64,000 nucleotides of DNA from CAWJTV01 sp963845695 (GTDB lineage: Bacteria > Planctomycetota > Planctomycetia > Isosphaerales > Isosphaeraceae), in contig CAWJTQ010000008.1 of NCBI GenBank assembly GCA_963845695.1, positions 62,001 to 126,000 on the forward strand, in the 5' to 3' direction. A program made the position numbers and the translations under genes. Each line of letters begins with the position of its first letter. Position 1 is the stretch's first letter. Positions 20,973 to 31,261 of the stretch are shown piece after piece. Below the pieces are notes generated by a model, which saw only the letters and a program-made list of their open reading frames with translations, had not been told where the DNA came from and did not search any database.

Positions 20973-21071
20973 AAAGGGGACATCCCTAAATCTTGACGGG
21001 GATTGGGCGATTTGGAGAGACTTCGGAGACTGGGAAGCCCCTCGTTGAAAGGCTAGCAAACCATGCGACAC
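20973..21071 (+). repeat. 99-bp direct repeat, copy 1 (cassette boundary)
   Basis: Bases 20973-21071 (from AAAGGGGACATCCCTAAATC to ATGCGACAC) recur with only a few mismatches at 27831-27929. Both copies stand directly behind an exported repeat-protein gene. The two copies bracket the whole second RHS cassette. Confidence 0.9.
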
Positions 21072-21230
21072 ACCTGGGTTCTCGGCCGAATCTCAATGGG
21101 CAACTTTCCCACCCGGCGTGACCGAGTCGGAGGCTGGCGGACGACCGCGAGGTCGAAAGCTGTACCCCAGTCCCAGGCTCCGAGCGGTGGCGGTCGTCCC
21201 TTTTGTCCCCCATGTCCCCTTTGTCCCCCC

Positions 21231-21414
21231 GGCTTTCGAGTCCAAGCATCGCGGCCGGGCGCTCCAGGAGGCGACTCGCTGGAATCACCACGACTTGGCC
21301 GAGCGTTACGAACGGTTTTTCAGCCGGCTCACGGCTGAAGTCAACTCACCTGCCGATTGGCCTGTATCCCAACACGCACGATTCACTGACGAACTCGTTG
21401 GAGTGTCGTCCTGA
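21231..21414 (+). pseudogene. Duplicated 3' end of the glycosyltransferase gene
   Basis: These 184 bases match 11839-12022 at about 93 percent by eye without gaps, including the stop codon and the spacer up to the RHS ATG. The homology starts sharply at GGCTTTCGAGTCCAAGCATC, so this is the left breakpoint of a segmental duplication that carried the RHS gene. The upstream part of the enzyme is missing, so it is not functional. Confidence 0.9.
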
Positions 21415-21457
21415 ACTTCCTCGCGATGCTGTTCATTGATCTGAGAGAGGGTGCGCC

Positions 21458-24400
21458 ATGGCCAATCCCTTCCAGCCCGATCCCAGTCGACCACTGTCCC
21501 CGAGCGTGGGGATGACCGGCAGCGCCACCAGCGGCGTCCTGGGCCCTGGCGGCCTCAGCGTCGGTGCCGGGGGGATCATCAAAGGCCCTGCCGACGTCAC
21601 CACCGGCATCATCGGCTCGGGTGGTCCTGGCAGCGGCGGTATCGGGACCGGCATCGTGGCTTCGGGCGGCCCTGGCAGCGGCGGTATCGGGACCGGCATC
21701 GTGGCTTCGGGTGGCCCTGGCAGCGGCGGTTGCGGGTGCGGTTCGGGAGGATCCTCGTGCCCGGCCAGCGGGCCGAGCGGCCCGGGCACCCCGATGCCGA
21801 AGGTCCAAACTGCCTTCGGCGGTGGCGACAACGCCGTCGGCCGCGCCGCGGGCATGAGCAGCATCGCCAGCAATCGCGCCATTTCCCCGCTCGCCTTCCC
21901 CACTGGTGGCGGCTGTACCTCCATGGGTGGCGGCTGCGTCATCAACACCGGCACCGGCAATCTCCTGCTCCAGGCCGCTCCGCCCAGCGGCGACGCCTTC
22001 ACCCTGCCGCCGATCCTGTCCTACAACAGCACCAACGTCTCGATTTCCTCCGAGGTCGGCAACGGCTGGACCCACACGTTCAAGCGCCAGGTCCAGATTG
22101 TGAGTGGAACGACCCCCGTCGTCGTCACGGGCAATGGCCAGTCCTTTACCTACCAGGCCGTGAACCCTTCCTCGGGCGGCTGCATACCACCCACGTCGGA
22201 CACCCCCAACGCGCTCGAAGCCCAGGCTAGCTGGGCCGGCTTCACCGAGACCCAGCCCGACGGCACCTTCTTCCAGTACGGCTCGGCGGCCGGCACGAAC
22301 ATCGGTCAGCTCCAGTACATTCAGAACGCCGCCGGTGCCCGCTGGTCTCTCACCTACGATGGCAGCAACCGGGTCAGCTCGGTCAGCGATCCCTTCGGCC
22401 GGCTGATCACGCTCTCCTACAACGCGACGTCCGGCAAGATCAACAGCGTCCAGGACTGGGCGGGCCGGATCACCTCACTGACCGTGAACGGCTCGGGCAA
22501 CCTGGCCTCGATCACCAGCCCCGAACTGTGCGTGACCAGTATCCTCTACGACGGTTCGAACCGGCCCATCGCCTGGATCAATCCCCTCGGCGACGCCACC
22601 AGCTACAGCTTCGACGTCTACAACCGGGTGACGCAAGTCCAGTTGCCCCTGGGCCAGCGCACCACGCTGAACTACCAGGGCAGCCAGACCGTCATCACCA
22701 ACCCGCGGGGTTATTTCACGACGCTCCAGTACACCGGCACCGGCGCCCTCAGTTCGGCCATCGACGGCGCCGGCAACCGGACGAGCTATAGCTGGGACTC
22801 CAGCAACCGCCTCCTCGCCATCGAGGACGCCCTGGGCCACTCGACGTCGTTTTCCTACGTGGTCCCCAATAATAAGGTTGAGCTTCTCAGCACGATCACG
22901 CAGCCGCTGGGCGGCATTTTCACCTACCTGTCCAACTCCGCCAGCCAGGTCACGGCGGTGGTCGACCCACTGGGGAACGCGACCAGCCTGGTCTGGAACA
23001 GCGCGGGTTACCTGGGGACGGCGATCGACGCCCAGGGAAACCGGACCTCCTACTCCTACAACGGCAACGGCCAGTTGAGCGCGATCGAGAACCCGCTGGG
23101 TCAGATCGTCAGCCAGGTGTATAACTCGGTCGGCCAGCAGGTTGCGCTGATCAATCCCCTCGGCCAGGCGTTGACGTTGACCTACAACGCCAACGGCCTG
23201 ATTCAGACCGTGCAAGACCCGCTCGGCAATCTCACCACCTACCTGCGCGACCAGGTGAACCGGCTCACGACCGTGATCGACCCGCTGGGGAACATCACCA
23301 GTTACCAGTACGACGCCAACAGCCGGCTGACCCAGATCATCAATCCGCTCGGTTTGGTCACGACCCAGGTCTACGACCTCAACAGCCGGCTGATCGCGAC
23401 CGTCGACCCCCTGGGCAACGTGACCAGCTACGGGTATGACGCCGCGGGGAACCCGGTGAGCATGACCAACCCGCTCAATGCAATCTGGACGAGCGTCTAC
23501 GACGGCGCGAACAGGCTGATCGCGACGGTCGACCCGCTGGGGGACACGGCCTCCTACAGCTACGATTTGGCGGGCGATGTGGTCTCCTCGATCAACCCGC
23601 TGGGCTTTTCCACCACTGGCGTCTTCGACAACCAGGGTCGGCTGGTAGCAAGCGTGGATCCGCTCAGTAACCGGACCTCGTACACCTACAATGCCGCGAA
23701 CCTGATGACCGCCGTGACGAACGCGCTGGGGAACACGTCGACGAACGTGTTCGACAGCTTGCAGCGGTTGATCGCGACGGTGGACCCGCTCGGTAATACC
23801 AGCTCCTCGAGCTACGATGTGGCCGGCAACCCCGTCGCGCAGACCAACCCGCTGGGGGCGATCTGGACGACGGTCTATGATGATGCGGGCCGGGTGTCCG
23901 CGAGTGTCGACCCGCTGACGAACCGGACCACCTGGGATACGATGCAGCGAGCCGGTTGGTGAGCACGACCAATCCGCTGGGCTACACCTCGTCGCTGGTT
24001 TACGACGCAGCCTGTCGCCTGATCGCAACCGTGGATGTGTCTGGGGAAACGCGGCCAACCGGCTGATCGCAACCGTGGATGCGATGGGGAACCGGACCAG
24101 CACGGGCTACGATGCGGCAAGCCGGCTGGTCAGTACGACCAACGCGCTGGGCTCCATCAGCACCAGCGTCTATGACGCCGCCAACCGCATGATCGCATCG
24201 GTTGATCCGCTTGACGAACCGGACCAGCCAGGGATATGACGCCGCCAGCCGCCTGGTGAGCACGACGAATCCGCTGGGCTTCATCAACACCAGTGTTTAC
24301 GATGCTGCCAATCGGCTCATCGCGAGTGTGAATCCACTTGCGTACCGGACCAGCTATGGCTATGACGCGGCAAGCCAGCAGATCACCGTGACGGATGCGC

Positions 24401-26676
24401 TGAGCAGAATCACGACGACCGTTTACGACGCCGAAGGCAGGACCCTTGCCAGTATCAACGCCAACGGCTTCGCGACGACCCTGATCTATGATGCGATTGG
24501 GGAATTGCTCGCCGATCATCGATGCACGGGGAAACCGAAACAGCTTCTCGTACGATGCCGCAGGAAGGCAAACTGGGACGTCCGATCCTCTGGGGAATCT
24601 CATCACCTACCAGTACGACGCGGCGAGCCGCAAGACCCTGCGTATCGATGGCCGCGGCCTGCGTACCAGCTACTTGTACGATGCGGCCAATCGGCTCACC
24701 GGCCAGCAGTACCAGGATGGCACGCGGGTCACGAATGACCTACGACGCCAACAGCCAGCGCACCGTACTCAACGACTGGACGGGCTCTGTACACCTCGAC
24801 CTACGACCCCGACGGACGCCTGAGCAGCGTGGTCAACCCGGCCGGCCTGGCGATCACCTACGGCTACGATGCGGCCAGTCAGCGCATCACGATGAACCAG
24901 CCCACCGGGCTGTTCACATACATCTACGACCCCGACGGCCGCATCAGCGACGCTGACCAATCCCGAAAACCAGGTGTCCAGCTTTCTCGTACGACGCGGC
25001 AAGCCGTTTAACTGCCAACATCCTGGCGAACGGGACACAGGCTTCGTATACTTACGACAACGCCGACCAGGTGCTGTTGCTGGCCAACCTGACTTCAGGC
25101 GGCACGACCTTGTCGAGCTTTAACTATACGTACGATCCCGTTAGCAACCGGACCCAGGTCGTCGAGTCCAACGGTGTCGTGGTGAGTTGGACCTACGATC
25201 CGACCTATCAGTTGACGAACGAACAGAGGAGTGGGGCGAACAGCTACAACATCTCGTACACCTACGACGCCGTCGGCAACCGGACATTGATGCTGAACAG
25301 CGGCGCAACGACGACATACACGTACAACGCGGCCAACGAGTTGGCGACGAGCCAGACCAGCGCGGGGCGTCACGACCAACATCTACGATGGCAACGGGAA
25401 TCTGCTGACATCCCTGGCACCGGGAAACCAGTTGACGACGAACACCTGGGACGGCGAGAATCGCCTGACTCAAGTGGCGTTGCCCTCGCGGAATCGTTGA
25501 CACGTTCATATACAATGGCGACGGCCAGCGGGTGCAGAAGCAAGACTCAACGGGCACTACCAAGCACGTCTGGGATGGGTAGAACGTCCTGCTGGAGACC
25601 AACGGCAGCAACGTCATCCAGGTTGTGTACACTTTGGAGCCTGTCCGTCTATGGTAACCTGATCTCGCAGTCTCGAGGCGGCGAACGGACTCATTCTATC
25701 TTATTCGATGCCGTCGGTTCGACGAGAGCAATTGACGAGCAGCACTTGGGCTCCGTCACTGATAGCTATCTCTACGATTCGTTTGGCAATCTCCTTCTCG
25801 CGAGCGGGCTCGAGCACCAATTGGTTCCGCTACGTCGGCCGGTTCGGTTACTATTATGATATTGACCTCACGAAGTGTTACCTGCGGGCTCGGACATACG
25901 ATCCGGCGATAGGCCGATTCTTGAGCCATGACCCGATTGGGCTTCTCGTTACCAATGATACTAATCTTTATGTTTATACTGCGAATCAGCCTGTAACAAG
26001 TATCGACGCGAGCGGTATGGATGCGGCCTACTTCCCGAATCCCTACAAGAGTGAGTCTCGCGGAGGGTCCTGTCCTTCTGCTAGCATGTACAAGAACTGG
26101 ACTCTGAGCAACGATCCCATGGTCGTACCGAAGGGTGCGTCTGGGCATTCTCCGTGACCAACAAACTAGGATGCTGCCAGAGTGGAGGTGTCACAAATAT
26201 GATTAAGATATTTTCATAGTACGCTTTCCAAACCCCGCGGCGGAGGGAAGGCGTACTGTGACAAGGTCGCTGAGGCACACGTGAAAGACTTCGCTCTGTC
26301 CTCTGAGCTTGGCTGTGGGGCCAGTCCAGCTAACCAAAGCCTTCAGGGTTGCTTCATCGCGAGGAAGCTCAACTGGCACAAAGGCAGTAACTACCGCAAT
26401 CCGGTCGTTGGGAATGATTGCAGCTATTTTGACATGTATATTACATGCCAGGTGCAATGCATATTCGTAGATCCGATTCCTGTCCACAAGTGCTGGAAGG
26501 GAACTTGTTTTGCGCCCGGTGGTTGTGTATCAATCCACTTGAAGGAAAAGCAGGGAGTGAAAGTGGGCGTGCCGCAGGAGCATTTTTTCATCGCGTGGTC
26601 CATAAATTTCACTGTAGAGTGTGATGCAACGGCGTGTGCTGCTTCGGTTACACCTTTGGAGGTTTCAGGCGCGTGA
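21458..26676 (+). CDS. RHS/YD-repeat polymorphic toxin, copy 2, with tip 3; frame intact to 23962, then broken
   Basis: The first 834 residues are uninterrupted and give the cleanest view of the family. A Gly/Ser-rich start with CGCGSGGSSCPASG is followed by PTGGGCTSMGGGCVINTGTG, a DUF6531-like domain, and over 20 YD repeats (TVDPLGNVTSYGYDAAGNPV). The sequence is nearly identical to copy 1 across the core. After 23940 about ten one-base shifts and a TAG at 25579 break the frame. The core ends at SHDPIGLL...DASGMD near 26010. Tip 3 then begins NPYKSESRGGSCPSASMYKN and, after breaks near 26130 and 26210, ends in a Cys-rich piece with VGNDCSYFDMYITCQVQC. The tip is an unknown domain related to tip 2. 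Confidence 0.8.
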
Positions 26677-26702
26677 CTTTCCGATCGAAGGGAGACCAAC
26701 CG

Positions 26703-27854
26703 ATGTCAACCCTACAACAGCCAGGACGTTCCGACCATCAGGGTCAGCAGAGGGCGTGCCTTGTGTCGATCGGGCGCGCAAGACCGGATTCGATTAGAAG
26801 CGCGTTTATTTGCATTGTCTTATTTATGAGCACCTCTATTTCTAGTTCGGCTTCTGACGACATGAATCCGCGCATTGTCGTGAAGCCCTCTAGGGGGGCC
26901 ATACAGGCGCTTGCCGTTGTCCCCGACTCAAGCGTCCTTGCAATCGTTGGCATCGAACCCGAGATCAAGCTGATTGATACCCGGAGCGGCGAGTATTTAG
27001 GGCGCCTCAAGACAGGCGCCGACCGCGTGAAGGTACTGGCGTTCTCGGGCAACGGTCGTTTAATTGCATCGACGGGCATCGGATCAGTCATCCGGGTGTC
27101 GGAGGTCCCATCGCTTGCCCAACGCGTCGAAATTGACCCAAGGGCGAGCTTTGCCCAAGTGCGGTCTAGTCTGGCGCCCCATTGCCTCAGCGCGGCTTTC
27201 TCGCCGGACGGGTTGGCTCTCGCCACGGGTCATATCGGCGGGGTGCGCATCTGGTCCTTGAAGGATCGACGGTTGCTATGTGACGCAAAGGCACCAGGAG
27301 GTGGTGCTGCATTCCTACGTTACTCCAGTGATGGGGAAACGCTGGCAGTCGGGGGCCAGTTCGGTGGCCTTTTGCTTATCGATACAGTGACCAACCAAGT
27401 TCGAGATCTCGAAACAAGACACCACGGACCTATCAGTTCGCTTGATTTCGTTGACGGCGGAAGGCGGTTCGCCTCGTCCAGCACGGACTACTGTATCGTC
27501 GTTTGGGATGTCCCCAGCAGGCGGGCTGTCAGGGTGCTCCCCGAGGTTGGTCAGACCAGTGCGGCGGCCTACATTCGGTGCTCCAACACATTAGTCACAG
27601 CCTCATCTTATGACAAATCTGTTAGATTTTTTAATCTCGAAACTGAGAAAATGGTGGAGAAATTAAAACTGGATCTCTTTGCCCATGAAGTTCCTGGGCG
27701 GATGATGGTTCTCGCGCCAAACCCGCTGACACTGTGCGTTGGGACGTTCAATGGGACGGTTCTGATTTATGATCTTAGTGCTCATGCCAATCGCCCGAAT
27801 GGAGTAGGAGGCGAGGGGCCCGAGGGGCCGAAAGGGGACATCCCTAAGTCTTGA
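26703..27854 (+). CDS. Exported WD40-repeat protein behind RHS tip 3
   Basis: ATG 26703 follows GGGAGACCAACCG and begins 26 bases after the tip 3 stop. A basic segment and a hydrophobic stretch (SAFICIVLFMSTSISSSAS) form a long signal peptide. The remaining 330 residues are a WD40-like propeller (GVRIWSLKDRRLL, SSSTDYCIVVWDVPSRRAV, YDKSVRFFNLETEK). It is the same architecture as the gene behind tip 1 but clearly diverged, as expected if each partner co-varies with its tip. The C-terminal GPKGDIPKS is encoded inside the 99-bp repeat, so the repeat supplies the stop codon. Confidence 0.85.
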   Translation: MSTLQQPGRSDHQGQQRACLVSIGRARPDSIRSAFICIVLFMSTSISSSASDDMNPRIVVKPSRGAIQALAVVPDSSVLAIVGIEPEIKLIDTRSGEYLGRLKTGADRVKVLAFSGNGRLIASTGIGSVIRVSEVPSLAQRVEIDPRASFAQVRSSLAPHCLSAAFSPDGLALATGHIGGVRIWSLKDRRLLCDAKAPGGGAAFLRYSSDGETLAVGGQFGGLLLIDTVTNQVRDLETRHHGPISSLDFVDGGRRFASSSTDYCIVVWDVPSRRAVRVLPEVGQTSAAAYIRCSNTLVTASSYDKSVRFFNLETEKMVEKLKLDLFAHEVPGRMMVLAPNPLTLCVGTFNGTVLIYDLSAHANRPNGVGGEGPEGPKGDIPKS

Positions 27855-27929
27855 CGGGGATTGGGGGATTTGGAGAGACTTCGGAGACTGGGAAGCCCCT
27901 CATTGAAAGGCCAGCAAACCATGCGACAC
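27831..27929 (+). repeat. 99-bp direct repeat, copy 2 (cassette boundary)
   Basis: The second copy of the repeat at 20973-21071. It overlaps the last codons of the WD40 gene. Homology stops at 27929, after which the sequence is unrelated and AT-rich up to the NifU-like gene. Confidence 0.9.
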
Positions 27930-28054
27930 CTACGCAGGGGAATGGGAGTCACTTATTTCGGGGAGAATTTGCTAAGCAGTCGTCAAAGTTTACTTGTTCA
28001 AATGTAAATTTTCAACCTAAATCCGTGTGATCACCATTCTTGGTCGCCACTCAC

Positions 28055-28408
28055 ATGGGCCGATTCTCCGAGACTTTGACCGAGCACGTCATGGCCCCGC
28101 GAAACACGGGGGTCATGGAGAACCCTGATTTGACCGGCCACGCCGGGACACCGGGGCGGGGGGCGTTTCTGGTCCTGTTCCTCAAGGTCCAGGACGATCG
28201 GATCGCTGCGGCGAAGTACCAGACCTATGGCTGTGGGCCGACGATCGCGGCCGGGTCGATGCTCACCGAGCTGGTCGTGGGGCGGACGATTGCTGAGTGC
28301 CGGACGCTGACCGTCGAGGACCTGATCTTGGCTTTGGATGGTGTGCCGCCGGATAAGTTGCATTGCCCGGGGCTGGCGATTGGGGCTTTGCGGGATGCTT
28401 TGAAATAG
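28055..28408 (+). CDS. NifU/IscU-like iron-sulfur scaffold protein
   Basis: A 117-residue protein with the IscU fold signature. FSETLTEHVMAPRNTGVMEN is the usual N-terminal helix, followed by YGCGPTIAAGSMLTEL and PPDKLHCPGLAIGAL. These hold two of the three cluster-binding cysteines. The first one, normally in a GxPxCGD loop, is replaced by GTPGRG. Scaffold proteins assemble 2Fe-2S clusters delivered by a cysteine desulfurase. The missing Cys suggests an accessory or altered role, or a sequence error. ATG 28055 fits the family start better than a TTG 15 bases earlier. No other Isc/Suf genes are nearby. Confidence 0.8.
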   Translation: MGRFSETLTEHVMAPRNTGVMENPDLTGHAGTPGRGAFLVLFLKVQDDRIAAAKYQTYGCGPTIAAGSMLTELVVGRTIAECRTLTVEDLILALDGVPPDKLHCPGLAIGALRDALK

Positions 28409-28429
28409 GGGATTCGAGGTTCGCCATTC

Positions 28430-28583
28430 AAAATTCCAGATTCCAGATTGCAGATTCCAGAAGGGCGGATTGGGGATACGGAAGTCCAGATTCGCGATTC
28501 CAGATTCCAGAAGGGCGGATTGGGGATACGGGGTTCGGGATTCCAGATTGCAGATTCCAAATTCCAGATTGCAGATTCCAGAA
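28430..28583. repeat. Tandem repeat array of GATTCCAGATT-type units
   Basis: A 31-base unit (CAGATTCCAGAAGGGCGGAT followed by TGGGGATACGG) occurs at 28451 and again at 28501, framed by shorter CAGATTGCAGATTCC copies. There is no spacer/repeat alternation and no coding sense. A short relative (CAGATTTTGAATTCCAGATT) also precedes the S9 peptidase gene at 60836. Confidence 0.85.
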
Positions 28584-28647
28584 TGACGGAATGGGGTGGT
28601 GAACGGTTTTGGATCGATGGCCGTCCGAGGCGGTATGGGAGGCATCG

Positions 28648-30440
28648 ATGCGGGTCGTCGGTGCGGAACCTGATGAGGTCGAGTCCGCTCTTCCCGCGGA
28701 TTACTGGCGGGCGTGCCGGTTGGTCGAGCAGGGGCTGCATGACGTAGCTCGGCGGCTGTATGGCGAGATGGAGGAGATCGTCGGCGAGGCGGACGCGCGG
28801 CTGCAAGGGTTGATCCGCAATGACCTGGGCGTGCTCGATGCGCTGGAGGGGCGGTTCGACGAGGCGCGGGAGAGCTGGCGCCAGGCGATGGGGGTCGATA
28901 CGGGGTGTCGAGTTGCCGGGCTGAACGATGTCCTGATCTCGGCGGAGATGGAGCGGTTGGTTCTGCCTCAAGGCGACGTTCTTACTCCGCTGGAGCTGGC
29001 GCCGGCGCCGGGGGCGTCTGTGTCGTCGGCAATCAGCGAATCGGCCCGGACGGAGCGTCAACCTCCCGAGTATCACGCGGTGGCTCTCACGGAGTCTCGC
29101 CACGCTGTGAGAGTGGCCGTCGTCAGCTTCCTGTTCAACTGGCCCTCGACCGGTGGCGGGAACATGCACACCGCCGGGCTGGCGCAGTTCCTCGGCCGGG
29201 CGGGGTATGAGGTCCGGCATCTCTTTGCTCGTTTTCCAGATTGGGGGATCGGGAGGGTTGGCGAGGACTTGTTGAGTCCGGCCGAGGTGATCGAGTTCGA
29301 TGCGGCGGGGTGGAACGTTGGCGAGATTCAGGCGCGATACCGTCGCGCCGTGGATCGGTTCGATCCCGATTATGTGATCATTACCGACACATGGAACATG
29401 AAGCCGTTGCTGGCCGAGGCGATGCGCGGCTATCCCTACTTCCTGTTGATCCAGGCACAGGAGAACCTCTGCCCGCTGAATAATCTGCGGTTGCTGGCGA
29501 CGGGTCCTCAGCAGGTCGAGCAGTGTCCCAGGAACCAGTTTGCCACGCCCGAGGTTTGCCATCGTTGCCTGGTCAACCGCGGGCATCACGCTGGGGCCTT
29601 GCATCAGGTCGAGCGCACCTTGTCCGGGGTCGGGACGCCGGAGTATGACCAGAAGCTGCGGCGGTCGTTGCGCGAGGCCGAGGCCGTGCTGGCGCTCAAC
29701 CCGATTACGGCGGCGATGCTGGAGCCATTCTCTAGCCGGGTGAGGGTGGTGCCGTGGGGGATTGATCCGGAGCGGTTCTCTTGGGCGGCGCCGTCAGAGG
29801 GTTCCCCCTCATCCGGCCCCTCGGGCCACCTTCTCTCCGAGGGGGCGAAGGGGATTGACCTCTCCTCTGTCCCTTCGGGCCACCTTTCCTCACATGGGGG
29901 GAAGGCTGTGCTCTTCATGGCGGCGGTGGTTGGCGAGTTCATCAAGGGGTATCACGTGGCGCATGAAGCTTGCCGGCTGCTGCGCCAGACGCGCGTCGAA
30001 CTTCGAGCTGGTCGTCACCTTCGACCCGCCGGGGCAGGGGCGGATCGATGAGTTCACGCGGTCGGTCGGCTGGCGCTCGCAGGCGGAATTGCCGCAGTAT
30101 TACCGCGCCGCGGATATCGGCCTGGTGCCGACGATCGCCCAGGATGGACTGAGCATCACGTCGGTCGAGGCGATGGCGTCGGGCGTGCCGGTCGTCGCCA
30201 GCCGGATCGGCGGGTTGCCGTATACGGTCAGCGATGGGCTCACGGGGCTATTGTTCGAGCCCGGCGACCCGGTCGAACCTGGCGCGGCAGATTGCCCGGC
30301 TGCTGGACGATCCGGACCTGCGGCGCCGGATGGGACTGGCGGGGCGGAAGCGGTTCGAGGACGAGTTTACCTGGGAAACGGTGATCGAGCGATACTGGCG
30401 GCCGTTGCTGAGCCCTCGGGTCGCGTCGGCCGGTAAGTAG
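28648..30440 (+). CDS. Family 4 glycosyltransferase with TPR-like N-terminus, two frameshifts
   Basis: GGGAGG five bases before ATG 28648 fixes the start. The first 110 residues are helical and TPR-like (LVEQGLHDVARRLYGEMEEI, ALEGRFDEARESWRQAM). The GT-B enzyme begins at VSFLFNWPSTGGGNMHTAGL and shows LNPITAAMLEPFSSRVRVVP. After a shift near 29995 it gives GLSITSVEAMASGVPVVASR, the nucleotide-sugar-binding motif, and after another near 30270 it ends RRMGLAGRKRFEDEFTWETV. A segment at about 29800-29907 is an inserted repeat read in frame. It probably glycosylates a surface polymer together with the next two genes. Confidence 0.8.
29800..29907. repeat. Repeat inserted in frame inside the glycosyltransferase gene
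   Basis: Two tandem units containing CCTCGGGCCACCTTCTC / CTTCGGGCCACCTTTCC, each followed by a G-run with GAAGG, interrupt the conserved enzyme between the acceptor and donor domains. They translate as SSGPSGHLLSEGAKG and VPSGHLSSHGGK. A related unit (CCTCCGGCCACCTCCTCCCC) lies at 32150 in the C-terminal tail of the third glycosyltransferase. The length keeps the frame open. Confidence 0.65.
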
Positions 30441-30500
30441 GGTGCTCTGCGAGCACGGCGAAGGGCCGGCGATGAAGATCGGTGCTCGCAGAGCACCCTA
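30438..30500. repeat. 19-bp-arm inverted repeat
   Basis: Bases 30438-30456 (TAGGGTGCTCTGCGAGCAC) are exactly complementary to 30482-30500. The left arm overlaps the stop codon of the upstream glycosyltransferase. The right half recurs, slightly changed, at 46205-46230 just after the IS701-family element, so it is a dispersed REP-like unit that may also act as a terminator hairpin. Confidence 0.85.
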
Positions 30501-30534
30501 CTGGCCCGTGTCCAACCCAAGGGAAGACTCTGCC

Positions 30535-31248
30535 ATGACCCCCGACAGGACAGAGCGGACCTATTCGCACGGCGGGGACACGGGCGACCTGATCTACGCC
30601 TTGCCCACGGTGAAGACGCTCGGCGGCGGTCGGCTACGGCTGGTGAAGTCACGCCAGGCCCGTGAGCCCTTCTCGCCCGCCAAGGTGGAGTCCTTGCGCC
30701 CGCTCTTGGAAGTGCAGCCCTACATCACCGGCATCGAGTACGGCGAGACGGCAACCGGCCTCGACCTGGACGAGTTTCGGAACCATCTTCGTCCGGGTTT
30801 GAATCTTTGCGACATTGTGGCCTCGGCATTCGGCGTGCCCGGATACCCGCCGGGCGAGCCCTGGCTGTTCTGTTCGGACCCCAACCCGGTGGCCCGGGTC
30901 GTGATCCACCGGTCGGCGCGGTGGCAGAGCAACCGCTTCCCCTGGCACCGGGTCTATGAGAAGTACGGCCGGGAGGCGGTTTTCGTCGGCTTGCCGGAAG
31001 AGCATGCGGCCTGGCAGAGTGCGTGTGGCCTTGTTCGCTACCACCCGACGCCCGACTGGTGGGACCTATGCCGCGTGATCGCCGGCTCGCCGATCTTCTG
31101 CGGGAACCAGTCCGCCCCGATGGCCCTCGCCCTGGCCCTTTGCGTACCTCGGATCGTGCAGGAGGTGTGTCCCTCCGCGGCCAATTGCATCTTCGAGCGG
31201 CGGGGGGTGGAGTACGGCCGGAACGAGGATGTGGAATTGCCGGACTGA
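30535..31248 (+). CDS. Family 9-like glycosyltransferase (heptosyltransferase-related)
   Basis: The N-terminus SHGGDTGDLIYALPTVKTLG matches the GDxxxxxPxxxxL start of GT9 enzymes. SPIFCGNQSAPMALALALCV near the C-terminus matches the donor-binding GxxS...HLA segment. About 237 residues is short for the family, so it may be a reduced variant. I chose ATG 30535 with AGGGAAG upstream rather than a GTG-type start inside the preceding hairpin. It lies between two other glycosyltransferase genes in the same direction. Confidence 0.7.
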   Translation: MTPDRTERTYSHGGDTGDLIYALPTVKTLGGGRLRLVKSRQAREPFSPAKVESLRPLLEVQPYITGIEYGETATGLDLDEFRNHLRPGLNLCDIVASAFGVPGYPPGEPWLFCSDPNPVARVVIHRSARWQSNRFPWHRVYEKYGREAVFVGLPEEHAAWQSACGLVRYHPTPDWWDLCRVIAGSPIFCGNQSAPMALALALCVPRIVQEVCPSAANCIFERRGVEYGRNEDVELPD

Positions 31249-31261
31249 CAGTCCACTCGAG

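Noticed and set aside
22475..24103. 542-residue minus-strand open frame
   Set aside because: Antisense of the YD repeats; its internal periodicity only mirrors the RHS repeats.
28430..28583. Short repeats resembling a small CRISPR array
   Set aside because: Units are AT/GA-rich simple derivatives without constant repeat/spacer alternation, and no cas gene is near.
28225..29604. 459-residue minus-strand open frame
   Set aside because: Covers the tandem repeat and lies antisense to NifU-like and glycosyltransferase genes; the WNLESG-type repeats come from the DNA repeat.
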